From: Nicotiana tabacum
Taxonomy: Eukaryota; Streptophyta; Magnoliopsida; Solanales; Solanaceae
Assembly: GCF_000715075.1 (NCBI RefSeq)
Contig: NC_134082.1
Location: 102,774,399-102,838,398 of the forward strand
DNA length: 64,000 nt
Reading direction: 5' to 3'
This document shows positions 37,400-48,856 of the stretch, in pieces (position 1 is the stretch's first letter; each line of letters starts with the position of its first letter). The translations under genes were made by a program, and so were the position numbers. The notes under the pieces are model-generated. The model worked only from the letters and a program-made list of their open reading frames with translations. It was not told the origin of the DNA and searched no databases.

Positions 37400-38690
37400 T
37401 AATAACTGGTATTCAGTTATTATCAATGGGACTAGATATGGTTTCTTCAACTCTTCCAGGGGATAAAACAAGGAGATCCTTTGTCTCCAGCCCTATTTAA
37501 TATAGCTGCTGAAGTGCTTTCTAGAACTTTGAATCAGCTGAACAACAAAGCCAACTACATTGGTTTCTCCATGAACAGAAATGTTCCTCAAATCAATCAC
37601 TTATGTTATGCAGATGATTTAATTTTATCTACGTCTGGGGACGAGAAGACTGTCAACATGGTGATGAAGGTGCTTAAGGAATATCAAGATGCCTCTAGGC
37701 AGAAAGTCAATAAAAATAAGATAAATTTCTATACCCATGGAAGCTCAAACAGAAGGAGTATAAGGAGGTGTAAGAGATTGACCGGTTACAAACACGGTGA
37801 GTTCCCATTTACCTATCTAGGTTGTCCTATTTTCACAGGAAGGAAAAAAGTGGTCTACTTCACTGATTTGGCTACTAAAGTCCTCAACAAGGCAGGAGGA
37901 TGGCAAGGCAAGATGTTGTCAATAGGGGGAAGAGCGCCCATCACAAAACACATTCTTCAGTCTCAATCTCTCCACCTATTGGCAGCTTTAATTCCCCCAA
38001 AAATCGTGATTAAATAAATTGCGATGTATTTTTCAAACTTCTTCTGGGGTATGAGTGAAGATAAGAATAGCTACCACTGGAGTGCCTGGGAAAAATTATG
38101 CTATCCATATACAGAAGGTGGCACAGGGTTCAGAAGTTTACAAGACACCTGTACTTCCTGCAATGCCAAAAGTGGTGGAGGTTTAGGACTGAAAATAATT
38201 TATGGACCAAATTCTTCAATGCTAAATATTGTCCCAGGTCCAACCCCATCTCCAAGGTTAAGAATTCTAAAGACTCAATCGGTTGGAAGAGTCTGTCGGA
38301 TTTTAGGAAGCATGTGGAACCTAATATCTACTGGAGATTGGGAGAAGGCAAAATTCTATTCTGGTGGGATAAATGGATTTCAAATGGTCCCATTGTCCAA
38401 TAAGTGAACGTGCCTTCTAAACTAGGCAACACTAAAGTTCTTGACTTCATTCATCAATATGAATGAAAATTAGATGCTCTCAAGGAAATCATTCCTGATC
38501 AAGTGCTTACAGAGGTTCTCAAAATCAATACTCAGAGAGAAAATTACATTGATAAGGCTATCTGGAGCATAAATGGTGATGGAAATATTTTTACAGCCTC
38601 TACTTATAAACATTATAGACAGAAGAAGAACACTTCTCCATTCCTCAGCCAAATTATGGGCTAAGAAAGTCCCTTTCAAAATTTCATTTC
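37400..38690 (+). pseudogene. LINE reverse transcriptase, C-terminal half (broken)
   Basis: The RT reads NWYSVIINGTRYGFF, then after a one-base frameshift KQGDPLSPALFNIAAEVLSR. The active site is YADD in CYADDLILST (37607-37618). The thumb-side segment FPFTYLGCPIFTGRKK follows, and then a stop near 38017. The zf-RVT linker region continues in two frames to about 38690. The N-terminal RT fingers and the endonuclease are absent. Confidence 0.85.
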
Positions 38691-38694
38691 TCTG

Positions 38695-39729
38695 TTGAAG
38701 AATCATAAAAAAAAGAAAAAGATTCCGCTTGATGACTCTCTACACAGGTTTGGCCTTACTGTTGTTTCTATATGCACTTGTTGTAAGAGTCCAAGAGAGG
38801 AAACCATCACCCATGTATTTCTACAGAGTGAACTGCCTACCGGGATTTGGAGAATGGCGGCGGATCCTCTGGGAATTAACCATTATAATTTGAGTATCAA
38901 CTCTATACTACACAAGTGGTGGAACATTAAACCCAACAATGCTATCCACATATTACTTTTACATATCACCCATGTTATAGTTCTTTGGGAACTATGGAAG
39001 GCACGATGCTCGAAAAAATATGGTCAGAAGTCTATCTCACTCAATAGAGTATGGCATCAAATTCTTTTTCAAGTTAAGGTGTCTTTGGGGAAAAGATTTA
39101 GAAAGATAAACTTTCAATGGAACTGGAGTAATGTATGCACTGTGGCTATCAACTACAGACCTAGACTATCTAATATCATGGTGAGATGGAAAAATATGCA
39201 GAACAATTCTCTGATTCTACACACTGATGGCAGTTGTACGACCTCTCGGAAGTTAGCTGGAGCTAGAGGTATTGTTAGAAGAAGAAATGGAGATATGATT
39301 ATAGCCTTTGCTATTCCTCTCCAATTCTCAACTAACAATTACGGTAAAACACAAGCTACACTATTTGGTATTGGCTGGTATTGCGATCAGAACTTATCCA
39401 ACTTCTCTCTTTGTTTGAATTCTCTCTTGGTCGTTAACTTGATCCAAAGGAAGATCAAACCACCTTGGCAACTAGAAAGTAGTCGGGAACATATCATTGA
39501 TAGGGTGAGGGAGAGAAATATTAAGGTTTCTCACTGTTATAGGGAAGTTAATATGGTAGCCGATGTATTTGCCAAGCACGCTACCACAATAAATCAAAAT
39601 ATCATTTTTACGCAAGAAGGTGATCTACCTAGAGAAGCCAGAAGAGCACTTAGAATGGACAAGCTGGGGCTGCCAACATTCAGAATCAGACAAGTGAAAT
39701 ATGAAGGATGGAACTTTGCTCCACCATGA
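38695..39729 (+). pseudogene. LINE C-terminal zinc-binding region and RNase H
   Basis: This open frame of about 345 codons starts inside the domain, with no real start. It has the zf-RVT-type CTCCKSPREETITHVFLQ, the WELWKAR block, and an RNase H with the first Asp in LHTDGSC, a Glu position changed to KTQATLFGIGW where AEL/EAxAL is usual, and the late Asp in NMVADVFAKHA. It ends with a stop at 39727-39729. Its openness is notable for an old insertion, but it lacks RT in the same frame and so is not an autonomous gene. Confidence 0.82.
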
Positions 39730-40364
39730 AGTTACATGTTTTTTCCTCTATGACCTTGTTCCAGATTTGGACTAGGTCTTTTTGTAACAGTTTTCTTTGA
39801 ATTAGTCCTTGTCTTCAGCTTGGTTATTAAGGTAGATAGGTATATTCTAAGACTGTTAGTTTTAGTTGGCCTTGATACGGAGGTAAGGTTTATGCCCCTC
39901 TTGTTGTACTTCTTTGGTATCTTATACACAAGGTAGGGGTCATTACCAAACTCCTCACCACCACAGGAGGTGAGAGCCTGGATGGATGGCTTTAATAAAT
40001 AAATAAAAAACATACATGGACAGAGAATTACGTAATAAAATTGAAAGCATGGTATACATTTGTACAATAATTGAACACATAAGTTTGGAGCTATGTATAT
40101 CAAGTTTCTGTCATGTTTTATCTTATAAACTGAAAGAATTAAGGCACCAAGAAATCATATTTGATGTATGAATTATATAACATTCATCTTTCCTCTTACG
40201 TAAGACAAAGCATATTATAAGTAAGTCAAAAGAAATAGATTCCACCTGTACAGATGCATAGCGGCAGTACTAAAAAAAACTTTTAAAAGAAATATACCGG
40301 TTGATAAAGTGATAGTAGTATGAATCCGATGTGAGTGAAGGACGAGCTTTAGAGACTCATAACG

Positions 40365-40550
40365 TATTATAAAATAAAAGCAATGTAGCAAAATAAAGTA
40401 ACAAGAACAAAAATAATATAAGAGACGAGAGAACTCTTTTCTTTCTTTCACTTCTATGTGTCTTTACCCATTAGATGACAAAGCTATTTATAAACCTAAA
40501 AAGTGAACTTTCGTTCTATCAACCAGTAAAAGAAATTGGAGTATTTAACA
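40365..40550 (-). mobile_element. Copia A 5' LTR
   Basis: The minus strand starts TGTTAAATACTCC at 40550. It has a TATA box in TTTATAAATAG (about 40483-40472) and a CTCTCGTCTCT pyrimidine leader, and ends TTTTATAATA at 40365. It is followed by CGTTATGAGTCTC, which aligns with CGTTATCAGCACGAGACTC right after the Copia B 5' LTR. The 186-bp length agrees with Copia B. This marks the outer edge of the whole left-hand nest. The expected flanking duplication copy is TCAAA (40551-40555). Confidence 0.75.
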
Positions 40551-40896
40551 TCAAATAGTAAGAGAAATGGGTGTCCATAGATTTTTAAAACATGGGTGCA
40601 GCACTAAAGAAAAGGAAAAAAAATACTAAGTGGGAATTGGTATTTGTTTCTTTGGGCAAATAACACAATATTCAACTAAGTGCACTATTCAGGCTTGGTG
40701 TAGCATGGGTGCCAACAAATAATATTGGACTAATTCTAAAAAATACATACATAAAATACTTAATTTAGCAGAGAGACCACGAGTTCACGTGCCCCCAAAA
40801 CTAACCTATACATCCGCCTCTGCACCAAACCTTTGAACAATACCAATATTTCGGCAGTACCAAACATGATACTCAATATTAGAGGCTTGAATATTA
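40551..40896. other. Intergenic DNA, possible decayed MITE
   Basis: No coding sequence is present. The stretch 40568-40830 runs from GGGTGTCCATAG to CATCCGCCTCTGCACC and includes CACGTGCCCCC. This resembles ends of small Solanaceae non-autonomous elements, but I cannot define terminal repeats. Confidence 0.35.
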
Positions 40897-41156
40897 CTCC
40901 CTCCGTTTCAAATTAGATGAGGTGTTTTCCTTTTTAGTCTGTTCCAAAACAAATGACACATTTTTAAATTTGAAAATAATTCAACTTTAAACTCTTCATC
41001 TTACTCATTTTACCCTTAATGAGGATCTTTTATACCCACACAAATATTATGGCCCCACAAAGCTTTTACCCCTTAAGTTTTAAGACCAGAAATTTCAAAA
41101 GTCTTCTTTTTTTTTTTAAATACACTACTACATTATCTAATTTGAAACGGAGGGAG
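40897..41156. mobile_element. Stowaway-type MITE
   Basis: The terminal inverted repeats are CTCCCTCCGTTTCAAATTAG and, at the right, its complement CTAATTTGAAACGGAGGGAG. TA duplications flank it at 40895-40896 and 41157-41158. It is 260 bp, AT-rich, with no coding capacity. Ends and TA target are diagnostic of Tc1/mariner-derived Stowaway elements. Confidence 0.95.
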
Positions 41157-41763
41157 TACTAGACAATGAAGGTGTTTGGTTAAGCTTATAAGCTGATTAA
41201 AGTGGCTTATAAGTGTTTTTTATTTTATTTATGCATTTCATAAATACTCAAAATGCTTGTAAGTCAAGCGCTTATAAGTTAAAATCAACAATAAATCATA
41301 AGTTGGTCACCTCCAGCTTATGACTTTCAACTTGTAATTAAACACTCTTTGTTTGACCAGTTTATCGTTAATAATATTTTCTAATTTACAAAATACCTTT
41401 CCCCCAAACAAAATTTTTAACTTTCTCTTTATTTCATATTCATTGTTCATCTTCTTCTTTTTTACGAAGAAACTTTTTAATTTATAATCTTTTGTAAAGT
41501 TTTTAAGAGTATTTTAATCAATCTAACAAAAGAACTGTTTATCAACACTTTTTTACATCAACTGATTATTATCAAGTTCATAATTCTACCCTAATGCAAA
41601 AATACTTATTTAAAAAAATCAATTTCAATACCTAAAATAACTTATTAGCATTCAAGCTTATCAACTATTTACAATCAGCTAAGCTAAATAGGCTCAATAT
41701 CTTATCTTTTTTTTTTGGCTTATTACTCGCGGTCAGTTCAGAGTTATGCTCTATAACAACTAC
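41157..41763. other. Intergenic DNA, AT-rich
   Basis: No gene is seen. GTTTGGTTAAGCTTATAAGC at 41173 and a weakly complementary TCAGCTAAGC near 41680 suggest a decayed MITE, but the ends do not match well enough to call. Confidence 0.35.
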
Positions 41764-41765
41764 TA

Positions 41766-42535
41766 CTCCCTCTGTTCCAGTTTATGCGAACCTATTTCCT
41801 TTTTGGTCTGTTCCAAAAAGAATGAACCCTTTCTAAATTTGGTAACAATTTAGCTTAAAGTTACAACTCTACCCTTAATGAGAAGCTTTTATAACCACAC
41901 AAATACTCTGGGCCCCATTTGGACTTGTTTAAAATAGCACGGTATAGCCAGTTTTCGGACTGGTCAATCAAAAATAGCCACCGTTTACGAAGTGAATGAA
42001 AAATAGCCATTATTTTGCTGCAACAGAGATCGGTCCCGTATAATATACGAGAGTTCAGTGCATCTGTGTACGAACTCCAGCATATTATGCTGGACTGGTA
42101 TACTTTGCTGACTCCGTATAATATACGGGAGACTAGAGCACCGGTGCTCCAAACTCCAGGATATTATACTGGACATTTATACTTGCTAGAACTCCCGTAT
42201 ATTATGCTGGAGTTCTAGTGTACTTATGCTGGAACTCCAACATATTATGCTGTAGTTCCAGCATAGTTATCCTGGAACTCCCGTATAATATGCTGGAGTT
42301 CAAGCATACTTATGCTGGAACTCCAGTATAATATACAGGCGTATTTTTCGGGTTTTGAACAGTGTTTTCGCTCAGATTTATCTTCACATGAAAATTGGCT
42401 AAATTTCGATTACTTTTGAAACTGTGGCTATTTTTGAATGACCAGTTGTAAATCTGGCTATTTTTAAATTTCTCCCTTTTTTTCTTAAACTCTATGTCCA
42501 GTCAAACAGGTTCACATAAATTGGTAAGGAGGGAG
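41766..42535. mobile_element. Stowaway-type MITE split by a nested foldback MITE
   Basis: The left end is CTCCCTCTGTTCCAGTTTATG and the right end ATAAATTGGTAAGGAGGGAG, with TA at 41764-41765 and 42536-42537. The outer parts (41766-41927 and 42471-42535) match the other Stowaway copies, including ACCACACAAATACT and CAGGTTCACATAAATT. The middle is foreign (see next entry). Confidence 0.9.
41928..42470. mobile_element. Nested MITE with long terminal inverted repeats and internal palindromes
   Basis: The left arm carries ACTGGTCAATCAAAAATAGCCAC and the right arm its near complement (GTGGCTATTTTTGAATGACCAGT), within about 50 bp of inverted repeat at each end. Between them the units CTGGAACTCC, CGTATAATATACGGG and AGCATATTATGCTGGA repeat as overlapping palindromes (42050-42345). 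No coding sequence is present. I could not settle the target duplication or the superfamily. Confidence 0.8.
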
Positions 42536-42537
42536 TA

Positions 42538-43181
42538 TAATAACTAAGCACGAAGGTTACGCTCATTGTGCTCGTGTTTGCCACGCTCATATGTTTGTAT
42601 TCTTGAAGATAATAATTCATCTCTTTCAAGAAAATCATGACATGTCAAACCCTAGTAAGGTTCTTCGTTTACATCGACTTAACCATATATTCACCTCTTT
42701 TGTGGACCCTCGTACGTCTTCTACTGAGGTTTTATCAAATCAAGATCAGATGTCCTTCAATGGAAGCAGTATGTAAAACAACAGTTGCTCAATTCCACCA
42801 TCAGGTAAGGGATATGCTTGCTTCCCAAAGGGGTTGAGTAAGACCCTGATTGGTTAGGTACGGACTTTGGAGTCTGGATAACTTTGAAATTTTCCCTCAA
42901 ACCATAAGCCCAAAATCACCTAATACTACATGACAGGTACCTCTTACCTTCTTCCAAATATGAAATAGGGGCCACGTGCAGGTGACCAAAAAATTCCATC
43001 ATTATATATTTTTTTAGATTTTCAGTTCTCAATGTTCCCACTTGTGTGACTAGTTTAATTTACCCTAGGATCCATATATTATATAAGTGAAATAGCACAT
43101 GGCCATCAAAGCCATTTCATGAAATCTATGAGCCCAACTGTGATAAAATATTCCATATTACTTCTATATTCAACGAAAGCT
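42538..43181. other. Intergenic DNA without recognisable feature
   Basis: Only short open frames occur (the longest about 60 codons, overlapping each other). I see no gene, repeat or element here. Confidence 0.5.
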
Positions 43182-43282
43182 CTGAAAACTATAACAGCAA
43201 ATATTAAATTTCAAATTACAGTAGTAAAGAAGCTGAAAACTATAACAGCAAATATTAAATTTCAAATTTCAGTAGTAAAGAT
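43182..43282. repeat. Tandem duplication, 51-bp unit
   Basis: CTGAAAACTATAACAGCAAA starts at 43182 and again at 43233. The two copies differ at only one or two bases over about 50 bp. Confidence 0.9.
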
Positions 43283-43377
43283 ATAAAGAAGTCATGGTCA
43301 ACGATCTCAGATACAAGGATGCATCTGAATCTATCTCATAAATTGAACAACTAAACGCTGATGTACTCATATGAATC

Positions 43378-44529
<1,152 letters not shown>

Positions 44530-45462
44530 TCAACATGAAGGACCGACGCTCCTTCCCTCCTCTTCGCTTTTGGCTCTCTGTTGCTGCCTCGGGGTCTCTG
44601 GTTGCTGCGGCGTCTGATGCTGTTGTTGCTGCAGCAACAGCTGTGGCTGAAGATGAATCTGCTGGTGATGAGGATGATTTTGCTCCTGTTGCTGTGGCTG
44701 CTGCTGCTGAATCAGATTATAAGGATTATTCTCATAGGAGCCCAAAGCCAACGAAGCTGATATGGGTGAAGAATTCATTTGGTGAAATCCAGTAGCAGTC
44801 ACTGAGCCTGTAGAGTCAAACCCACTGTTAAACCTTACAATATCTTGTTGCTGAGGATGCTGCTGTTGTTGCTGTTGCTGCTCATAATTCCTAAGCATCT
44901 CCTGTTGTTCCCTTGCAGCCATTGCTGCTGCTAACTGCTGAGCTTCAATTGTCTGCTGCTGCTGCTGAGGGTCACGGATCATTAACTGACCACCATGAGG
45001 GACCCCAGTTGGCATTCCTAACATTGGGTTCATATTCAAAGGCATCATAGTACTAGAAGATGGATTATTCATATGATGCGGTTGGAGAAACCCTTGAGGT
45101 TGAAGAATCGGTAGCATTGCTGATGGACCAATGTAGGTTGCTAATTCCTTTTTCGCATTCAGTAAATCATCTTGAACTTGCCTAAGCTTATGTTGAAGCA
45201 ATGAAATAAGGCCAACACAACCATAGACTGGGTCTCTCAGGCGATATTCAGCCTCATAAGCAAGGGAATTCACAGCATCTTCCCTTTGAGCAGCATTGAG
45301 TTCGTTGAGCAATTTAGCCACGTTACTAGCACCGAAGACTTTGTGGACATTGGCAAATTTCTGCGGCTGATCTGGTGGAAAATATGGTGCAAAAACACAC
45401 TCTTGGGTGCATTTTCGGCGTAAGAATTTGCATGCTGCACACGGAGAATTTGACGACGACAT
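44530..45462 (-). CDS. LBD36: LOB-domain transcription factor, LBD36/AS2 type
   Basis: This protein of 310 residues starts at ATG 45462 (MSSSNSPCAACKFLRRKC). Although the frame is open upstream to 45663, that part is unlike any LOB protein and includes a probable splice acceptor, so I chose the internal ATG. The LOB domain is complete. It has the zinc motif CX2CX6CX3C (Cys 8, 11, 18, 22), the GAS block (residues about 36-60, with FGASNVAKLL), DPVYG at 77-81 and the leucine-zipper-like stretch at about 79-100. The tail is class-I type with KKELATYIGP, EAQQLAAAMAAREQQEM and a long Gln-rich region (about 170-300). Relatives bind GCGG-type DNA in the nucleus and act in leaf and lateral-organ patterning. 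The tail (RFNSGFDS, VTATGFHQM) matches what I know of LBD36 better than of AS2. No frameshift or stop is present, and it appears intact. Confidence 0.93.
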   Translation of the reverse strand: MSSSNSPCAACKFLRRKCTQECVFAPYFPPDQPQKFANVHKVFGASNVAKLLNELNAAQREDAVNSLAYEAEYRLRDPVYGCVGLISLLQHKLRQVQDDLLNAKKELATYIGPSAMLPILQPQGFLQPHHMNNPSSSTMMPLNMNPMLGMPTGVPHGGQLMIRDPQQQQQTIEAQQLAAAMAAREQQEMLRNYEQQQQQQQHPQQQDIVRFNSGFDSTGSVTATGFHQMNSSPISASLALGSYENNPYNLIQQQQPQQQEQNHPHHQQIHLQPQLLLQQQQHQTPQQPETPRQQQRAKSEEEGRSVGPSC

Positions 45463-46760
45463 CCTTTGGTTCCTAAAAATTGTGTACACATCAATGCCAC
45501 AAAACACATAAAAAGATTTTAAAGAATTAGTACTAATTATAAATGGAAGAGAATATATGGGTGTTTGCACTCGTAAATATGCTAAATCGATACAAGTAGA
45601 GCAAAAATTAGTCAAGAAATGATTATTATACACATAGAAAAATAAAGAAAGGATATGTGGCATTCAACGAAGTTTCATTTACCGATCATAAAGAAGCTGT
45701 AAGACATTAATGGCTTAGCATGTCGAAGTGGACATGGTAAGTTAATATAATCATATATACAGTAAGACCTTTTCTTTTCTTATTATTTCATTTTCATTGT
45801 TATAATTAAAGGAAGCCAGAAAGCGTAAATATAGCAACTGTAGAGTGACATAGAAACATATCGGAAGTGTTTGATCCGATTTTTCCGAGAAACCCCGGAG
45901 TCATATTAAAAAGTTTAACGATGCCCTTAGCCAACAAAGAAAAACAATAAAAGTATATAAAAATAACCAAAAACAACACAAAATAAAAGCCAAAAAAAAA
46001 AGGAGGAAAAAGTGAAAAACCATAAGATAGCAAAGATCAGACTAAACTTGCAGTGTATCACAAAAGATGCCAAGTTAGCGAAGGAGACTTGAATGAAAAC
46101 AAAATTTCACCTCACTCTCGCTTTTCTCTCTCTAACTTGATAAACTTGGAATGCAAGAAATCTTTTGTTTACGGATCTTTCTAGATCAAGGACTTCTTTT
46201 TTATATCAAAATATCACATTAATGGATTCTCTGAGATCCTTCCTTATCGAACCAGCCAAGAAAAAGATCAGAATAAAACAAAAACAAAAAAGGAACCCAA
46301 TCAAAAATCAAAAGACGAGTTCAAAATAGTAAAAACAAGACGATAAAATAAAGAAAAGAGTACAAACAAAACGTGAAATCAGAAAATTCATTTACCTTTC
46401 TTATGTAGCAAACCCTATTCAGATCACTCCGTAACCCTTTTCTCTCTCTTTCTCTTTCTCTCTCTCCCTCTCCTCAACTCAATTCATCTGCAAAACCCCA
46501 AAAAAATGGAGTAAACAAAGAATGAGGGCTGAAACCTTCGATGTGAGTAGAAAAATCGACATCTATAAGCCGTATAAAATCGAAAAAGAGGAAAAAAAAT
46601 AAGGGAAAAAATGGATAACGAAAGTATACAAAAGAAAGGAGTGAACCTTGGGATGAGCGAGTGGAGGTTTAGGGCTGGAGTTCGAAAGCTCTTGATCCGA
46701 TCTTCAAGTTTCACGATCCCAGTAGAAGAAGTAAAACAATAACAAAGAAGAAATGAGAAA
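45463..46760 (-). promoter_or_regulatory. 5'-UTR of the LBD36-like gene with two probable introns
   Basis: Minus-strand splice signals fit two leader introns. The first runs from CAAG|GTTCAC (46646) to TTTTGCAG| (46488). The second runs from AAAG|GTAAAT (46395) to TTTTTAG| (45473). The second exon would then begin ATGAATTGA, a start codon followed by one codon and a stop, that is, a minimal upstream ORF. The leader is rich in CTCTCTCTTT on the plus strand (46440-46470), so purine-rich in the transcript. Splicing is inferred from signals only. Confidence 0.5.
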
Positions 46761-46770
46761 ACCCAGCTAT

Positions 46771-46830
46771 TCTTTTTTTATAGTTTCATCATTGAAATGA
46801 GAATGAGAGAGAGAGAGATATAGAGAGGAG
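46771..46830 (-). promoter_or_regulatory. Core promoter of the LBD36-like gene
   Basis: The minus strand has ACTATAAAAAAAGA (46784-46771) as a TATA box, with a CTCTCTATATCTCTCTCTC pyrimidine patch about 25-50 bp upstream. Start of transcription would be near 46745, consistent with the leader exons. Confidence 0.55.
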
Positions 46831-47770
46831 TGAAAATAAATGAATGGAATGATTAAAAAAAGTGATTATCAGTACCATGGAATAGAAGTCCACGTAATCT
46901 AATTATATGAAGGGTAGAGTTTGTAATTAAATCCTTTTACAGGGGTTAATAATAAGGAATAACCCCCTTAACGGCATACCTTCTACTATTGACCGTCCAT
47001 GTGATCGGAAATACAACTTTGACCGTCTGATCCTTTGCCCCGAGTGATGAATAAATGCGACTCTGTCGAGGAAAATTAAAATAAATGCAACTCTGAGTTA
47101 CCTCTTTGTCCCTGCGATAATTTCATCCATTTCCTAAATTACCCCTACACTGAGGGGTGTGCTTAGAAAAACGACTTCAACTTGCATAGAATCACAAAAC
47201 TTCCCTCACATTTAATTACTTGCTCTAATGTTTAACATCTCAAATCTATTGTAGATTTCTTGGCTATAATTCAATTGCTTTGCTGTTAAAACTATCAAAT
47301 TACTCATTAAAAATGTTAACAGACCAATATAATCTTGGTAACTAAGTTAACCTACAGAAAATTTATTTTTAAGTCTCGCATAAAATTTTACATATTATTT
47401 ATTGCGTTAAGTAATTCGCGCAATACTTCACAATAGAACTACAAAGCAATAGTACTACTTAACGATGAGTTCTTGAATTACAAAAATCCTAATAATGGTA
47501 TTGCAAAAAAAAATATTGGAGATAAAGATCAAATAATTGTGAGATAACATTTGAGATTCACAAGATTATATTATAACAAAGCACCAAATTTTGAATTTTG
47601 AATTGAGGATCAAAATCTTCAAAACTCTAGATAAAGGTACTTTTTGTCTCGAGCCTTAAATTCCATTCATCTAGTTCACGAGCAGTATTAGACTATAGCA
47701 AAAATAAATTTTTGTATGTACTTTTCAGTTTTAAGAGAAGGAGATCAGTCTTTTCCTTATATACAGGCCT
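46831..47770. other. Upstream region of the LBD36-like gene, no recognisable feature
   Basis: This is AT-rich intergenic DNA. I see no open frame, repeat or element of note. It presumably holds distal regulatory sequence. Confidence 0.4.
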
Positions 47771-47778
47771 CTTGACAG

Positions 47779-48018
47779 CAGGGGCGGATTTAGGGGCGGA
47801 AGGGCCCGAACCCTCTTCGCCGAAAAATTACACTATATATATGGTAAAATTTATTTTTTACCTCTATATATTAAGTTTTGAACCTCTTTGACATAAATCA
47901 AAAGTGTAGTTTAGTGGTCAAGAGGATTCAAAACCTTATTAAGGTCATAGGTTCAATTCCCACTAGCTACAAATTTATTTTTTTGAACCCCTTCGTGGAT
48001 ATCCTGCCTTTGCCACTG
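47779..48018. mobile_element. hAT-like MITE carrying Pol III box A and box B motifs
   Basis: The ends are CAGGGGCGGA and, complemented, CAGTGGCAAAGG. The flanks CTTGACAG (47771-47778) and CTTAACAT (48019-48026) match at 6 of 8 positions, as for an 8-bp hAT duplication. Inside, TAGTTTAGTGG (47907-47917) fits box A and GGTTCAATTCC (47950-47960) fits box B, 32 nt apart as in tRNA-type promoters. It could instead be read as a tRNA-derived SINE, but it lacks a 3' simple-repeat tail and has inverted ends. Confidence 0.65.
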
Positions 48019-48026
48019 CTTAACAT

Positions 48027-48851
48027 ATAGTACAATCGTTAATTTAGAATAAACAGTTTTCAAAATGTAAAATAGATCAGCTTAAAAGATACGTACAGTA
48101 TATATATGGTTTGAACACAACTCGTTTTTCTGTTTGTGATACTATCAGAAATTATAAAATCTTATATTAAACTTCTTAACTTATCGAGATATGTACTACC
48201 ATTTAAATGATTCTAATTTCTAAGCATATCAGCCAGGACTCTATCTGTATTCTTGGGTTTAATTAAAATTCAAACTTGAACGGAGAACTCCTCTACTACG
48301 GGTTCATTGCTCTTGATTTCTCGTTTTGTGTATCAATAAAAAATGTTCATCTAATATTTATCCTTCAAACTTGTAGTAAATTTTCTACAATCATTTCACT
48401 TCACTCTATTTTGTTTCCATTTAATTTAAAAAAATTGAAAATAAATATACTGACATTCAAAAAATGATTTTATCTAAGTATACTTTCTATTTTTGGTTCA
48501 TCAGTACATTTTTACGCATTACTGAAAATATTATAAGTAACAACACAGCAATGACTAAAACTCACAATATTAGTTGATTTTTAGTAGCAATGTTTAATGA
48601 TCACAGAAATCGATCAAAATGTCGTCGAGGTTAAAAAAGGGAAAAAGAACTTTGAGATCCCCTTGTTACCATTTGTGTTAGAGGTTGCGTTCACGTGGCA
48701 CGTAGTAGCGGGATAAGAATTTTTATTATGACATGTTAAAATATAAAAAGGAAAACCTACAAAAAAGTTAAAGGGGTCAATAGTATAGTATATTTTTTTT
48801 TTTACCTAACTATCCAATATAATTTTTGGACCAAGAGATATCAACTAAGAC
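48027..48851. other. Intergenic DNA, AT-rich
   Basis: No gene or element is recognised between the hAT-like MITE and Copia B. Confidence 0.45.
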
Positions 48852-48856
48852 CTCTT

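Larger units (their letters stand above)
37387..40007 (+). mobile_element. 5'-truncated L1-type LINE in the Copia A leader
   Basis: Homology begins abruptly near 37387 inside the RT domain and ends at a short A-tail (AATAAATAAATAAAAAA, 39991-40007). Copia A leader sequence is on both sides. Two overlapping features support a LINE: non-LTR RT motifs and a C-terminal plant L1-type RNase H. Truncation at the 5' end is the normal result of incomplete target-primed reverse transcription. I could not find a clear target duplication. Confidence 0.82.
26971..40550 (-). mobile_element. Copia A, a Copia retrotransposon holding most other insertions of the left half
   Basis: The minus-strand order is 5' LTR (40550-40365), decayed PBS (CGTTATGAG after 40365), leader (split by the LINE 37387-40007), gag (37151 downward, split by two solo LTRs), protease, integrase, RT and RNase H, then the break at 26970 where Tekay inserted. 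Gag and pol closely resemble those of Copia B (48857-54794), and the LTR sizes agree (186 vs 184/185 bp). The 3' LTR must lie beyond the left edge of the window, past the whole nest. Confidence 0.85.

Noticed and set aside
37385..40030. A target-site duplication for the LINE
   Set aside because: I compared the sequence after the A-tail (CATACATGGACAG) with that before 37387 and found no convincing repeat, so none is reported.
45463..45663. Longer N-terminus of the LBD36-like protein (67 extra residues)
   Set aside because: The extra part is hydrophobic and unlike any LOB protein, and it contains a probable splice acceptor. The ATG at 45462 begins exactly at the usual LOB-domain start.
47907..47960. 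A functional tRNA gene
   Set aside because: Box A and box B are present, but no cloverleaf with a proper acceptor stem or anticodon arm can be drawn around them.
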